Of a stretch of DNA of 64,000 bases, positions 44,480 to 53,579 are shown one piece after another; the stretch's first letter is position 1; each line of letters begins with the position of its first letter. Source of the DNA: Actinoplanes philippinensis (GTDB lineage Bacteria; Actinomycetota; Actinomycetes; Mycobacteriales; Micromonosporaceae); NCBI RefSeq assembly GCF_900113015.1, contig NZ_FONV01000010.1:62001-126000 (forward strand), read 5' to 3'. The position numbers and the translations under genes were made by a program. The notes under the pieces were generated by a model that saw only the letters and a program-made list of their open reading frames with translations, was not told where the DNA came from and made no database searches.

Positions 44480-45622
44480 CTACACACCCTCCTGAAGCCA
44501 CTTCGCGGCGCGAACCGCCCGCGCCCGCACCTCGTGCAGATCGTCGCCGAGCACCGTCACATGACCGATCTTGCGGCCCGGACGGATCTGCTTGCCGTAG
44601 AGGTGCACCCGGGCGCCGGGATCGGTGGCGAACAGGTGGTGCAACCGCTCGTCGATGGAGATGCCGCCGGGCTCGCCCCCCAGCACGTTCGCCATCACCA
44701 CGACCGGCGCGGCCAGCGCGGTGGAACCCATCGGATAGTCCAGGACGGCCCGTAGATGCTGCTCGAACTGCGACGTCCGGGCGCCCTCGATGGTCCAGTG
44801 ACCGGAGTTGTGCGGGCGCATGGCCAGCTCGTTGACCACGATGCCGGCGTCGGTCTCGAACAGCTCGACCGCCAGCAGGCCGACCACACCGAGCGAGGTG
44901 GCCAGGTCGATGGCGAGCTGCTGGGCCTCCAGCGCGCGCTCCTCGGACAGGCCCGGCGCGGGCGCGACAACCTCGACACAGATCCCGTCCCGCTGCACGG
45001 TCTCCACCACCGGATAGGCCGCGACCTGCCCGAACGGCGACCGCGCCACCAGGGCGGCGAGCTCGCGCCGCAGCGGCACCTTCTCCTCGACGATCAGCGA
45101 GATGCCGGTCGACACGAGATCGTCGGCGGCCTCGCGGGAACCGACCATCCAGACACCGCGACCGTCGTACCCCCCTCGGGTGGCCTTGGCGACGACGGGC
45201 CAGGACCCGCCCGCGAACGCCTCGATCTCCTCGCCGGTCGTCACCCGCGCCCAGCGCGGCACCGGCGCGCCCAGGGCCGCCAGCCGCTCCCGCATCATGC
45301 CCTTGTCCTGGGCGAAGACCAGCGCTTTCGACCCCGGGAAGATCTTCACCCCCTCGGCCTCGAGCGCCTCGATGTGCTCGGTCGGCACATGCTCGTGGTC
45401 GAAGGTGACGGCGTCGCACCCCTTCGCGAACTCACGCAGAGCAGCGAGATCGGTGTGCGTGCCGATCGGCACGTCGGCCGCGACCAGCGCGGCACTGTCA
45501 TCGGGCTTCTCACTGAGCACGCGCAGTGACTGGCCGAGAGAAATGGCGGCCTGGTGGGTCATACGGGCCAGCTGCCCGCCCCCCACCATGCCGACTACAG
45601 GCAGACCGGTTCGGGTATCCAT
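44480..45622 (-). CDS. purK: N5-carboxyaminoimidazole ribonucleotide synthase
   Basis: From ATG 45622 the protein is 380 residues with an ATP-grasp fold. VVGMVGGGQLARMTHQAA is the N-terminal nucleotide-binding segment; VTFDHEHVPTEHIEALEAEG, VAKATRGGYDGRGVW and VNELAMRPHNSGHWTIEGA are family landmarks. It makes N5-CAIR from AIR, bicarbonate and ATP. A GTG two codons earlier (45628) is an alternative start. Confidence 0.95.
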   Translation of the reverse strand: MDTRTGLPVVGMVGGGQLARMTHQAAISLGQSLRVLSEKPDDSAALVAADVPIGTHTDLAALREFAKGCDAVTFDHEHVPTEHIEALEAEGVKIFPGSKALVFAQDKGMMRERLAALGAPVPRWARVTTGEEIEAFAGGSWPVVAKATRGGYDGRGVWMVGSREAADDLVSTGISLIVEEKVPLRRELAALVARSPFGQVAAYPVVETVQRDGICVEVVAPAPGLSEERALEAQQLAIDLATSLGVVGLLAVELFETDAGIVVNELAMRPHNSGHWTIEGARTSQFEQHLRAVLDYPMGSTALAAPVVVMANVLGGEPGGISIDERLHHLFATDPGARVHLYGKQIRPGRKIGHVTVLGDDLHEVRARAVRAAKWLQEGV

Positions 45623-45804
45623 CGCCACGCCAGCCTAGCGACGCCGCAGATCAACACCCAAATCGCGGTGGTACGGCCACACCTCCCACCACCGCACCAC
45701 GCCGCCCCCGCCCTCCGGGCGCTACCGCCGGCATCCCGGCCGCCCACCGGAATTCACCCGTCCACGGCACGGTGGCGTCCGTTGCTCGCCATTAGCATTG
45801 CGGT

Positions 45805-46365
45805 ATGAGCGCAGAGGCAATCGGCAGGCTGATGCCTACCATCATCACCCTCGACGACCTCGCCGCCATGAACGAGGCCGACGATCACGGGCGTCGATAC
45901 GAGACAAGTGCACAAGGAGTCCTGTCCGTGGTCCCACCCCCCGATGGAAAGCACGCCAAGATCGCCACTCGCCTGATGTCATGGCTGTTGAGGGCAGGTT
46001 GGCCGGATGATCAGATCCTGCAGGTTCCCGGCATCCGGATTCCGGGAGCCGTCGGTCCTGCCGGACGCATTCCGGACTTGACCGTGTGGTCGCATGAGCC
46101 GGGTGATGCGGTGTGGCTGGACCTCGACGGCCTGCTCCTGATCATCGAGATCATCTCGCCCGGCTCCGAGGCCACCGACAGGTTCACCAAGGTCAACGAG
46201 TATGCGGGCGCCGGCATCCCGCTGTACTGGACGGTGGCACGCGACACCGCGAACACGGTGACGATGTATCGGCTGTCGAACGGCTCATACCAGGTCACGG
46301 CGGAGAAGCCACTCAGCTGGCTGCTCCAGTCGGACCCGCACGACCACCTGCCGATGGAGCACTGA
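45805..46365 (+). CDS. Uma2-family (DUF820) nuclease-like protein
   Basis: The 186-residue protein has the Uma2 PD-(D/E)XK-like core: GRIPDLTVWS supplies the acidic residue, LLLIIEIISPGSEATDRFTK supplies the E-x-I/K region with a downstream lysine, and VNEYAGAGIPLYW follows. This superfamily is expanded in actinomycetes and cyanobacteria. Its biological role is unclear and nuclease activity is inferred from fold. Codon use is less GC-biased than in neighbouring core genes, consistent with an accessory gene. Confidence 0.86.
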   Translation: MSAEAIGRLMPTIITLDDLAAMNEADDHGRRYETSAQGVLSVVPPPDGKHAKIATRLMSWLLRAGWPDDQILQVPGIRIPGAVGPAGRIPDLTVWSHEPGDAVWLDLDGLLLIIEIISPGSEATDRFTKVNEYAGAGIPLYWTVARDTANTVTMYRLSNGSYQVTAEKPLSWLLQSDPHDHLPMEH

Positions 46366-46367
46366 GA

Positions 46368-48347
46368 TCACCCCTTGAGACGGGCGCGCAGGTCGTCGGA
46401 CGTGGTGACCGGGCGATCGCAGACGAAACCGCGGCACACGTAGGCGGTGGCCGCCCCCTCGATCAGCGGGCGGTCGGCCAGCAGGGGCACGCCCGTCTGG
46501 TCCGGAGTCCCGACGACGATCACCGAGCCGCCCGGCGCATACCGGAGAGCGGCCTCCACCAGCGGGTCCGCCGGGTCGGTGGTGGCGACCGCGATCTCGA
46601 ACGGCCCGGTCAGCGCGGCTTCCGCGACGGTCGCGGCGTACCCGGCGAAACGCGGATGTCCCTCGATCAGCGGGCCGAGCGTGGCCAGCGCCGCATCAGC
46701 CGCCTCCCGGTAGGACGTCTCGCCGGTCAGCGCCGCATAGGCGACCAGGGCCGCGCAGATCGCCGACGCGCCGGACGGGGTGGCGTTGTCGGTCGGGTCG
46801 GCCGGACGGGTGAGCAGCTTCTCCGCGTCGTCGGCGGTGTCGTAGAACCCGCCCTCCCCGTTGCCGAACCGGGCCAGCGCCACGTCGAGCAGCTGCCGGG
46901 CCAGCTCCAGCCAGCGGGGCTCCGCGGTCAGCTGGTGCACGGCCAGGAACGCCTCGGCCACACAGCCGTAGTCCTCCAGCACCCCGGCCGGCTCGCCGGC
47001 CACTCCGTCCCGGGAGACCCGCCGCAGCCGGCCGTCGACGAGGTGCCGCTCGGCCAGCACCGCGGCGAGCCGGATCGCCGCCGCCCGGGACTCGGCCGCC
47101 GGATGCTCGGCCAGCGCGGTGATCGCCAGGCCGTTCCAGGACGCGACCACCTTGTCGTCGCGGGCCGGCTGCGGACGCCCGGCACGGGCCGCGAGCAGCC
47201 GCCGCCGGACGGAACGCCAGCGCTCCACCAGCGACGGGTCCGCCTCGTCGATGTCGCGGGCCAGCACCAGCACGCTCCGGCCGTGCTCGAACGTGCCGCG
47301 TGTGGTGACCCGGAACAGGTCGGCCGCCCACGTCCCGTCCTCCTCGCCGAGGGCCGTGATCAGCTCGGCGGGCGTCCAGGCGTAGGTCAGCCCCTCGACC
47401 CCGTCGGTGTCGGCGTCCAGCGCCGACGCCAGGCCACCCTGCGGGGTGCCGAGGTCGCGAAGCAGGAACGCGGCCGTCTCGTCGGCGATCCGGCGGGCGA
47501 GGACGTCACCGGTGATCCGCCACAGCTGCGTGTACGCCCGGAGCAGCAGCGCGTTGTCGTACAGCATCTTCTCGAAGTGCGGCACCGTCCACGTGGCGTC
47601 CACCGAGTAGCGGGAGAACCCACCGGCCAGCTGGTCGTAGAGGCCGCCCCGGCCCATCTGCTCACACGCGTGCCGGACGATCTCCAGCGCCTCGGCCGAC
47701 CCGGTCCGTTCGTGGTGACGCAGCAGGAACAACAGGTTCATGTGCGGGGGGAACTTGGGCGCGCCGCCGAACCCGCCATACATCTGATCCTGCTCCTTGG
47801 CCAGGCCGGAGGCCGAGGCCGCGAGCAGCTCCACGGAGATCGGCGCCGTCGGGCCACCGACGAGCTGGGCGCCGCCGACCGCCTCGACCACCGCGGCCCC
47901 CTGCTGGATCACCGCGTCGCGCTGGTCGCGCCACGCCTCCTCGACCGAGGAGATCAGCCGGGCGAACTGGTCCTTGGGGAAGTAGGTGCCGCAGAAGAAC
48001 GGCTGACCGCCGGGCGTGGCGAAGACCGTCATCGGCCAGCCGCCCTGCCCGGTCATCGCCTGCGTCGCGGTCATGTAGACGGCGTCGACGTCGGGCCGCT
48101 CCTCCCGGTCCACCTTGATCGACACGAAGCCCGCGTTGAGCCGAGCCGCGATCGCCTCGTCCTCGAAGGACTCGTGCGCCATCACGTGACACCAGTGGCA
48201 CGCCGCATATCCCACCGAGATCAGCACGGGCACGTCCCGCCGCCGTGCCTCCGCGAACGCCTCCGCCGACCACTGCCACCAGTCCACCGGGTTGTCGCGG
48301 TGCTGCTGCAGGTAGGGCGAAGTGGCATCAGCGAGACGGTTGGCCAT
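46368..48347 (-). CDS. Thioredoxin-domain protein (DUF255/YyaL, SSP411-like)
   Basis: The 659-residue protein has an N-terminal thioredoxin-like domain starting YLQQHRDNPVDWWQW, with the redox motif YAACHWCHVMAHESF (Cys50, Cys53) and GGWPMTVFATPGGQPFFCGT. An (alpha/alpha)6 barrel resembling N-acylglucosamine epimerase follows (SRYSVDATWTVPHFEKMLYD). It is conserved from bacteria to mammals (spermatogenesis protein SSP411), and its molecular function is unknown. Its stop is 2 bases from the Uma2 stop on the opposite strand. Confidence 0.9.
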   Translation of the reverse strand: MANRLADATSPYLQQHRDNPVDWWQWSAEAFAEARRRDVPVLISVGYAACHWCHVMAHESFEDEAIAARLNAGFVSIKVDREERPDVDAVYMTATQAMTGQGGWPMTVFATPGGQPFFCGTYFPKDQFARLISSVEEAWRDQRDAVIQQGAAVVEAVGGAQLVGGPTAPISVELLAASASGLAKEQDQMYGGFGGAPKFPPHMNLLFLLRHHERTGSAEALEIVRHACEQMGRGGLYDQLAGGFSRYSVDATWTVPHFEKMLYDNALLLRAYTQLWRITGDVLARRIADETAAFLLRDLGTPQGGLASALDADTDGVEGLTYAWTPAELITALGEEDGTWAADLFRVTTRGTFEHGRSVLVLARDIDEADPSLVERWRSVRRRLLAARAGRPQPARDDKVVASWNGLAITALAEHPAAESRAAAIRLAAVLAERHLVDGRLRRVSRDGVAGEPAGVLEDYGCVAEAFLAVHQLTAEPRWLELARQLLDVALARFGNGEGGFYDTADDAEKLLTRPADPTDNATPSGASAICAALVAYAALTGETSYREAADAALATLGPLIEGHPRFAGYAATVAEAALTGPFEIAVATTDPADPLVEAALRYAPGGSVIVVGTPDQTGVPLLADRPLIEGAATAYVCRGFVCDRPVTTSDDLRARLKG

Positions 48348-48356
48348 GCCCCCAGA

Positions 48357-50873
48357 CTATGCCGTGCCGTCCGCTCTGAGCTGCGTGACATTCGGGGGCG
48401 CGGAGCGGGCCAGCTGGGTCAGGGCCTGCACGATCTTGTCGGCCGGCATCGGCTTGCAGAAGTGGTAGCCCTGCGCGGACGGGCAGCCCAGCGCGATCAG
48501 GGCGGCCCGCTGCTCGATCGTCTCGATGCCCTCGGCGACGACCCGTACGCCCAGGCGGACGCCGAGTTCGACGGCGGCCCGGACGACCGCGCCGGCCGCC
48601 GCGGAGTCGATCATCTCGTCCACGAACGAGCGGTCGATCTTGATCTCGTCGACCGGCATCCGGGTGACCGAGGCCAGTGAGGAGAAGCCGGTGCCGAAGT
48701 CGTCGAGGGACACCTGCACGCCGGATGCCCGGAGCCGGGCCAGCACCTCGTCGACGATCTCCTGTTCGCTGACCGCCACCGATTCGGTGATCTCCAGGAC
48801 CAGACGGGACGCGGGGGTACGGTGCCGGCGCAACGCCTCGGTGACCTGGGCCGGGAAGGTCGGGTCGGTCAGGCTGCGCGCCGACACGTTCACCGAGACG
48901 GGCACGTCGACGCCCGCCGCCGTCCAGTCGGCGGCCGAGGCCAGCGCCAGGTCGAGCACCCGTCGCGTGAAGGGGATGAGCAGTTCGCTGCGTTCCACAG
49001 CGGGCAGGAACTCGGCCGGCGACAGGTGGCCACGCCGGGGGTGCCGCCAGCGGACCAGCGCCTCCACCCCGGTCGGCGCAGCGGTCACCAGGTCCACGGC
49101 GGGCTGCAGGTGCAGCAGGATCTGGTCGTCGGCGGCGAACGCGTCCTGCAGGTCGGCGAGGAGGGCCAGCTGGTCGGTGCTGCTGGCGTCCTGGCCGCTG
49201 TCGTACGTCCCGACGGTGACGCCCAGCTCCTTGGCCCGGTCCACGGCGATCGACGCGCGGCGCAGCAGCTCGGCGACCTCCGCTTCACCGGCGGCGGCCA
49301 CCGCCACGCCGACGGTCACCTCGACGGAGAGCCGGACCCCGGCCGCCTGGACCGGCAGGCGCAGCTGCTCGACCAGCTCCCGGGCGCGGCGCAGAGCGTC
49401 CGGCAACGGGCTGGGCCGGGTCTGCTGCCACGCCGAGTCGGCGAGCGCCGTCACCGGCAGGAGCAGTGCGAACTCGTCGTCACCGATCCGGGCCACCAGC
49501 TCGCCGGGCCGGGCCAGCGCGGTGAGCCGGCCGGCGGCCAGGCGGAGCACCTCGTCGCCGCCGCCGTGCCCGAGCGTGCTGTTGACCTGGCGGAAGCCGA
49601 CGATGTCGAGCAGCAGCAGGGCCACCTGGCGGTCGCGGTCCAGCGAGCGGAGCAGCGGGTCGCCCTCGCCGGCCAGCGCGATCCGGTTGCTCAGGCCGGT
49701 CAGCGGGTCGTGCAGGCGCTCGTGGGTGGCGCGTGCGTCGAGCTCGGTGATGCGCTGGTGGGCGGCCGCATCGTGCAGGGCGCCGGCCAGGGCCTCGCCG
49801 AAGGCCGCGATCGCCGCCTCGTCCCGGGGGCCGGGCAGGCCGGCGTCGCCGAGCCAGACGGTCAGCTCGCCCAGGGGACGCCCGGCGACGACCATCGTGC
49901 GGGTGACGGCCGCGCCGGAGCGGGTGCCGGCGACACCTTCCAGACCGGGGCCGTCCTGCGCGTACCGCCGCCGGCCCTGTCCGGTGTGCACCTCGAGTTC
50001 GGCGCGGCTGGCGCCGAAGACGTCGAGGGCGCCGCGCAGCGCGGCCCGGGCCACCTCGGCCTCGCTGGCGCCGGGCAGCCGGGCGGTGGCGGTCGCGAAC
50101 GCCTCCCACATCCGGCGTTCCTCGGCGGCGCGCAGGTGGAAGCGGTACGTCCGGTGCAGCAGCCAGAGGACCGGGCCGAAGGCGAGCAGCCAGAGCGGCT
50201 CCCGGATCAGCGCGTAGACGGCGAGGACCCCGACGATGACGTTGCCGACCGACATCGGCAGCTTGGCGTAGAGGACGCGGGCCGCGATCTGGCCGGGGTG
50301 GGCGTCCCGGTGCAGCATCAGGGTGAGCACGACCAGGCCGAACGTGATGAGCAGGTACGTGCCGGCGCCGGCCGCCAGGGCGAGCGGGAGACGAGCGCTG
50401 TGCACCGGGACGTCACCGGCCAGCAGTGCGGTGACCAGGACGGCGCCGGCCACGCCGAGCGTCATCGAGGCGACCAGGTGGACTATCTCGGCGACGTTGC
50501 GCAGGCCGGTCAGCCAGGCGAGCAGCAGCCACGCGGCGCCGGCGCCGGCCAGGGTGGCGGCGGGCAGCCAGCCGGCCGGGGCGACCACGAAACCGACCAC
50601 CACGGCGGCCTCGGCCCAGCTGACCGAGACCGCGTCGGGGCCGAGCCGGAACCGGAGGCCGGCGAGCTGCGCGATGGCCGACAGGACGGCGGCCACGCAG
50701 ACTCCGGTGACCGGGGACAGCGGGCGCCCGTCGGCGGAGGGCACGGGTTGCAGGGCGCCGAGGATGACGGCGGCGGCCGCGGCGACCACGACGACGGCGG
50801 TGAGGATCCGCACCGGACGGGGGCGGCCGATGGCGCCGGTCGCGCTGGTCCAGGACTCGCGGACGGCTTTCAC
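48357..50873 (-). CDS. Membrane GGDEF-EAL protein with altered GGDEF motif
   Basis: From GTG 50873 the protein is about 838 residues. Some eight membrane helices come first (to about 275), then a GAF-like region, a GGDEF domain (about 430-570) and an EAL domain (about 585-835). The GGDEF signature reads RIGDDEF near residue 464, with Asp for the second Gly, so cyclase activity is doubtful. The EAL domain keeps GVEALVRWRHP, LDDFGTGFSSL and the EIKIDRSFV motif, so it probably hydrolyses cyclic di-GMP. The start is weakly supported; the frame is open to 51053. Confidence 0.87.
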   Translation of the reverse strand: MKAVRESWTSATGAIGRPRPVRILTAVVVVAAAAAVILGALQPVPSADGRPLSPVTGVCVAAVLSAIAQLAGLRFRLGPDAVSVSWAEAAVVVGFVVAPAGWLPAATLAGAGAAWLLLAWLTGLRNVAEIVHLVASMTLGVAGAVLVTALLAGDVPVHSARLPLALAAGAGTYLLITFGLVVLTLMLHRDAHPGQIAARVLYAKLPMSVGNVIVGVLAVYALIREPLWLLAFGPVLWLLHRTYRFHLRAAEERRMWEAFATATARLPGASEAEVARAALRGALDVFGASRAELEVHTGQGRRRYAQDGPGLEGVAGTRSGAAVTRTMVVAGRPLGELTVWLGDAGLPGPRDEAAIAAFGEALAGALHDAAAHQRITELDARATHERLHDPLTGLSNRIALAGEGDPLLRSLDRDRQVALLLLDIVGFRQVNSTLGHGGGDEVLRLAAGRLTALARPGELVARIGDDEFALLLPVTALADSAWQQTRPSPLPDALRRARELVEQLRLPVQAAGVRLSVEVTVGVAVAAAGEAEVAELLRRASIAVDRAKELGVTVGTYDSGQDASSTDQLALLADLQDAFAADDQILLHLQPAVDLVTAAPTGVEALVRWRHPRRGHLSPAEFLPAVERSELLIPFTRRVLDLALASAADWTAAGVDVPVSVNVSARSLTDPTFPAQVTEALRRHRTPASRLVLEITESVAVSEQEIVDEVLARLRASGVQVSLDDFGTGFSSLASVTRMPVDEIKIDRSFVDEMIDSAAAGAVVRAAVELGVRLGVRVVAEGIETIEQRAALIALGCPSAQGYHFCKPMPADKIVQALTQLARSAPPNVTQLRADGTA

Positions 50874-51104
50874 GACGACATCCGCGATCGCACGGCACGA
50901 TGCACGTGCAGATCGATTACGGAGAGTCGGCGCCGGACAAGTGACATGTCGGCGCCCCCTTCCGCGCAGGGTCCCGGGGCCGTGCGGCCCCCGGCGGAAG
51001 GCTAAATCAATCCTGTGGAACGCAACAGGGCTTGACGGGGCCGACACGGACACACTCGTCGCGGGACGGCCGAAACGACGCGCGGCCTCGGCCCGGCCCG
51101 ATGA

Positions 51105-51458
51105 TCAGGAACGCTCCGCGCCGTCGCGTGGGGCGGGCGCGGCCGGCTCGCCGCGCACGCCCCCCACCTCGGCTTCTCCGACCTGGTCAGACGTCACCGA
51201 TCGACCGGTCTCGACGTCGCTCGGGCCGGTGGTCGCGGAACGCTCTGCCGTGTCGCCGCCGCGGGCGATCTCTGACACACGATCCTGCTCCGGCGCAAGA
51301 GGAAAACTGTCGGGAAGCCGACGAATGCGCTTGTTCATGTTGCGGATCAACAGAACGGTCGCCACACACATGAGGACGATGAGGAACAGCCCCATCGGGC
51401 CGGCCAGGCCGCCCGATCGGGTGTCACCGAAGTTGTTGACCGCTACGACGAAGTCCAC
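51105..51458 (-). CDS. Small single-span membrane protein downstream of mca
   Basis: From GTG 51458 the product is 117 residues. One membrane helix (GPMGLFLIVLMCVATVLLI) is followed by basic RNMNKRIRRLPDSFPLAPE and an acidic, Ser/Glu-rich tail. It corresponds in position to M. tuberculosis Rv1081c, the small membrane protein next to mca. It lies 16 bases downstream of mca and is probably co-transcribed. Its function is unknown. Confidence 0.72.
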   Translation of the reverse strand: MDFVVAVNNFGDTRSGGLAGPMGLFLIVLMCVATVLLIRNMNKRIRRLPDSFPLAPEQDRVSEIARGGDTAERSATTGPSDVETGRSVTSDQVGEAEVGGVRGEPAAPAPRDGAERS

Positions 51459-51474
51459 GCCGCCAGCGTACTGC

Positions 51475-52356
51475 TCAGTGGGCGTCGACCTTCTCCCGGA
51501 TGCCCGCGAACAGGTCGGACTCCGGCACCGGGCTGTCCACGAGCGAGCGGGCGAGCTCGAAGTCCTCGGTGGGCCACACCTTCTGCTGCATCTCCAGCGG
51601 GATGTGGAACCAGAACCCGTCCGGGTCGACCTGGGTCGCGTGGGCGCGCAGGGCGTCGTCACGGACCTCGAAGTACTCTCCGCACTCGACCCGGGTGGTG
51701 ATCTTGTCGCCACGGTCGTCGCGGTCGGCCCACTTCTCCAGCCACTCCGTGTACGGCGACTCCAGCCCCGCCGCCAGCATGCCCTCGTGCAGCGCCAGCA
51801 TCCGCGCCCGGGTCCAGCCGGAGTTGTAGTACAGCTTCGACGGCTGCCACGGCTCGCCCAGCTCCGGGTAGAGCTCGGGGTCGCCCGCCTTCTCGAACGC
51901 CACGACCGAGATCTTGTGGCACATGATGTGGTCGGGGTGCGGATAGCCGCCGTTCTCGTCGTAGGTGGTCATCACGTGCGGCCGGAACTCGCGGATCAGC
52001 TTGATCAGCGGCTTGGCCGCCTCCTCCGGGTCCTGCAGGCCGAAGCAGCCCTCCGGCAGCGGCGGCAGCGGGTCGCCCTCGGGCAGCCCGGAGTCGACGA
52101 ACCCGAGCCACGCCTGCTCGACGCCGAGGATCTCGCGTGCCCGGTCCATCTCGGCACGGCGGATGTTCGTGATGTCGGCGAGCACCTCGGGCCGATCCAT
52201 CTTGGGGTTGAGGACACTGCCCCGCTCCCCACCGGTACAGGTCGCCACCAGCACCTGGACACCCTCGGCGACATATTTCGCCATGGTGGCGGCGCCCTTG
52301 CTCGACTCGTCGTCGGGGTGCGCGTGCACGGTCATGAGACGCAATTGCTCGGCCAC
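51475..52356 (-). CDS. mca: Mycothiol S-conjugate amidase
   Basis: The 293-residue zinc amidase has the LmbE-type metal motif VHAHPDDESSKGAATMA (His13, Asp16) and the second ligand motif GGYPHPDHIMCHKI. It cleaves mycothiol S-conjugates to a mercapturic acid and glucosaminyl-inositol, a detoxification step specific to mycothiol-using actinobacteria. MshB is a paralogue, but the length, the FWFHIPLEMQQKVWPTEDFE end and the synteny with DUF4307, greA and metB favour Mca. The GTG start lies 11 bases after GAGAGGATC. Confidence 0.92.
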   Translation of the reverse strand: MAEQLRLMTVHAHPDDESSKGAATMAKYVAEGVQVLVATCTGGERGSVLNPKMDRPEVLADITNIRRAEMDRAREILGVEQAWLGFVDSGLPEGDPLPPLPEGCFGLQDPEEAAKPLIKLIREFRPHVMTTYDENGGYPHPDHIMCHKISVVAFEKAGDPELYPELGEPWQPSKLYYNSGWTRARMLALHEGMLAAGLESPYTEWLEKWADRDDRGDKITTRVECGEYFEVRDDALRAHATQVDPDGFWFHIPLEMQQKVWPTEDFELARSLVDSPVPESDLFAGIREKVDAH

Positions 52357-52472
52357 GGTTGTTGAGATCCTCTCGACCAGGCCTGCGGTCAGCGGGCCGG
52401 GATCGGCTGCGAAGATGGAACCCTGCCATTCTGGCCGATCCCCCCGACAACAAACGCACGAGAGGCCGTCAG

Positions 52473-52895
52473 GTGAGCGAGACGCACGCCACAGCTCCGG
52501 TGTTCCCGCCCGGCCGGTATGGCCGGCGTCGTGAGGGCGGGCGGCGTCGTCTGCTCCCGATCGTGGCCACCGTGGTGTTCGGCGTCGGGCTCGCCGGTCT
52601 CACCTATGCCTACTACGACAAGTTCGGTCAGACCGACTACACCGCCGACATCATCGGCTGGAACATTCCGTCGGACACCGAGATGGTGGTGCGGTTCCGG
52701 GTCCGCGTGCCGGAGGGCGGCGCCGCGATGTGCATGGTGCGGGCCCGTGACTACGACGGTTTCGAGGTCGGCCGCCAGCCGGTGACCGTGCCGGGCGCCG
52801 AGGGCGGCGGGGCGGCGGTCGAGGTGAGCCAGCCGGTGAAGACCACGAGCAGGGCCTCGGTCGGCGACGTGATGGGCTGCCGCGCCGCGGACTGA
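52473..52895 (+). CDS. DUF4307 membrane-anchored protein
   Basis: From GTG 52473 the product is 140 residues. A basic N-terminus precedes one membrane helix (LLPIVATVVFGVGLAGLTYA), followed by a beta-rich extracytoplasmic domain with SDTEMVVRFRVRVPEGGAAM and CMVRARDYDGFEVG. This matches DUF4307 (Rv1083 position), conserved beside mca and greA. Its function is unknown. It is divergent from mca. Confidence 0.82.
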   Translation: MSETHATAPVFPPGRYGRRREGGRRRLLPIVATVVFGVGLAGLTYAYYDKFGQTDYTADIIGWNIPSDTEMVVRFRVRVPEGGAAMCMVRARDYDGFEVGRQPVTVPGAEGGGAAVEVSQPVKTTSRASVGDVMGCRAAD

Positions 52896-53028
52896 GGCGA
52901 GGTCCGACAACACTTCACCTTCCGGGCACTACGCATACCGCTGGTAAGCTTGGTAATTCGCTGCGTTCAGCATGTCGCCTTTCAGGCGGCGTGTTTCAAC
53001 CATGCCCCGTTCAGCAAGGAGATCGACC

Positions 53029-53523
53029 GTGTCCAGTTCCGAGGCGCCGAAGACCTGGCTCTCCCAGGACGCTCACGACCGGCTGCAGGCCGAGCTCGAC
53101 GAGTTGATCGCCAACCGGCCGGCGATAGCGGCGGAGATCAACGCCCGGCGTGAGGAAGGCGACCTCCGGGAGAACGGCGGCTACCACGCGGCCCGTGAGG
53201 AGCAGAGCCGCCAGGAGGGCCGGATCCTGTACTTGAAGGAGTTCCTGCGCAACTCCGAGGTCGGCGAGATCAAGGCTGCCGACTCGGTCGGCCCCGGCTC
53301 GGTCGTGACGATCTACTTCGACGACGACCAGAGCGACACCGAGACCTTCCTGCTCGGTTCCCGGGAGATCTCCTCCACCACGAAACTCAAGGTCTACAGC
53401 CCGGAGTCGGCGCTGGGCCAGGCGATCCTCGGCTCCCGCCCCGGCCAGACGGTCACCTACGCCGCCCCGAGCGGCGCGGACATCAAGGTCACCGTGGTCG
53501 AGTTCGGCCCCTTCGAGGGCTGA
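53029..53523 (+). CDS. greA: Transcription elongation factor GreA
   Basis: From GTG 53029 (AAGGAGAT upstream) the protein is 164 residues. An N-terminal antiparallel coiled coil carries the acidic tip REEGDLRENGGYHAAREEQ, which reaches the RNA polymerase active site. The C-terminal FKBP-like domain has PGSVVTIYF, YSPESALGQAILGSRPGQ and the VTYAAPSG segment. It rescues backtracked polymerase by stimulating transcript cleavage. Confidence 0.95.
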   Translation: MSSSEAPKTWLSQDAHDRLQAELDELIANRPAIAAEINARREEGDLRENGGYHAAREEQSRQEGRILYLKEFLRNSEVGEIKAADSVGPGSVVTIYFDDDQSDTETFLLGSREISSTTKLKVYSPESALGQAILGSRPGQTVTYAAPSGADIKVTVVEFGPFEG

Positions 53524-53539
53524 TCCCCGCGAGCCTGTG

Positions 53540-53571
53540 ACGAGCCCGCGGCAAGCCTGCCGCGGGCTCGT
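53540..53571. terminator. Bidirectional terminator between greA and ilvA
   Basis: ACGAGCCCGCGGCA and TGCCGCGGGCTCGT form a perfect 14-bp stem with an AGCC loop, between the convergent greA and ilvA stops. Confidence 0.85.
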
Positions 53572-53579
53572 TCACCATC

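Noticed and set aside
38688..45419. A 2243-codon open frame on the minus strand opposite the giant membrane-protein gene and purK/purE.
   Set aside because: It is the antisense shadow of genes with extreme GC at third positions. Its translation is Arg/Gly/Gln low complexity, it crosses several genes with clear homology, and it has no ribosome binding site.
46113..48680. An 855-codon plus-strand frame opposite the thioredoxin-domain gene.
   Set aside because: It is an antisense shadow of the same low-complexity kind and runs into the Uma2 gene in another frame.
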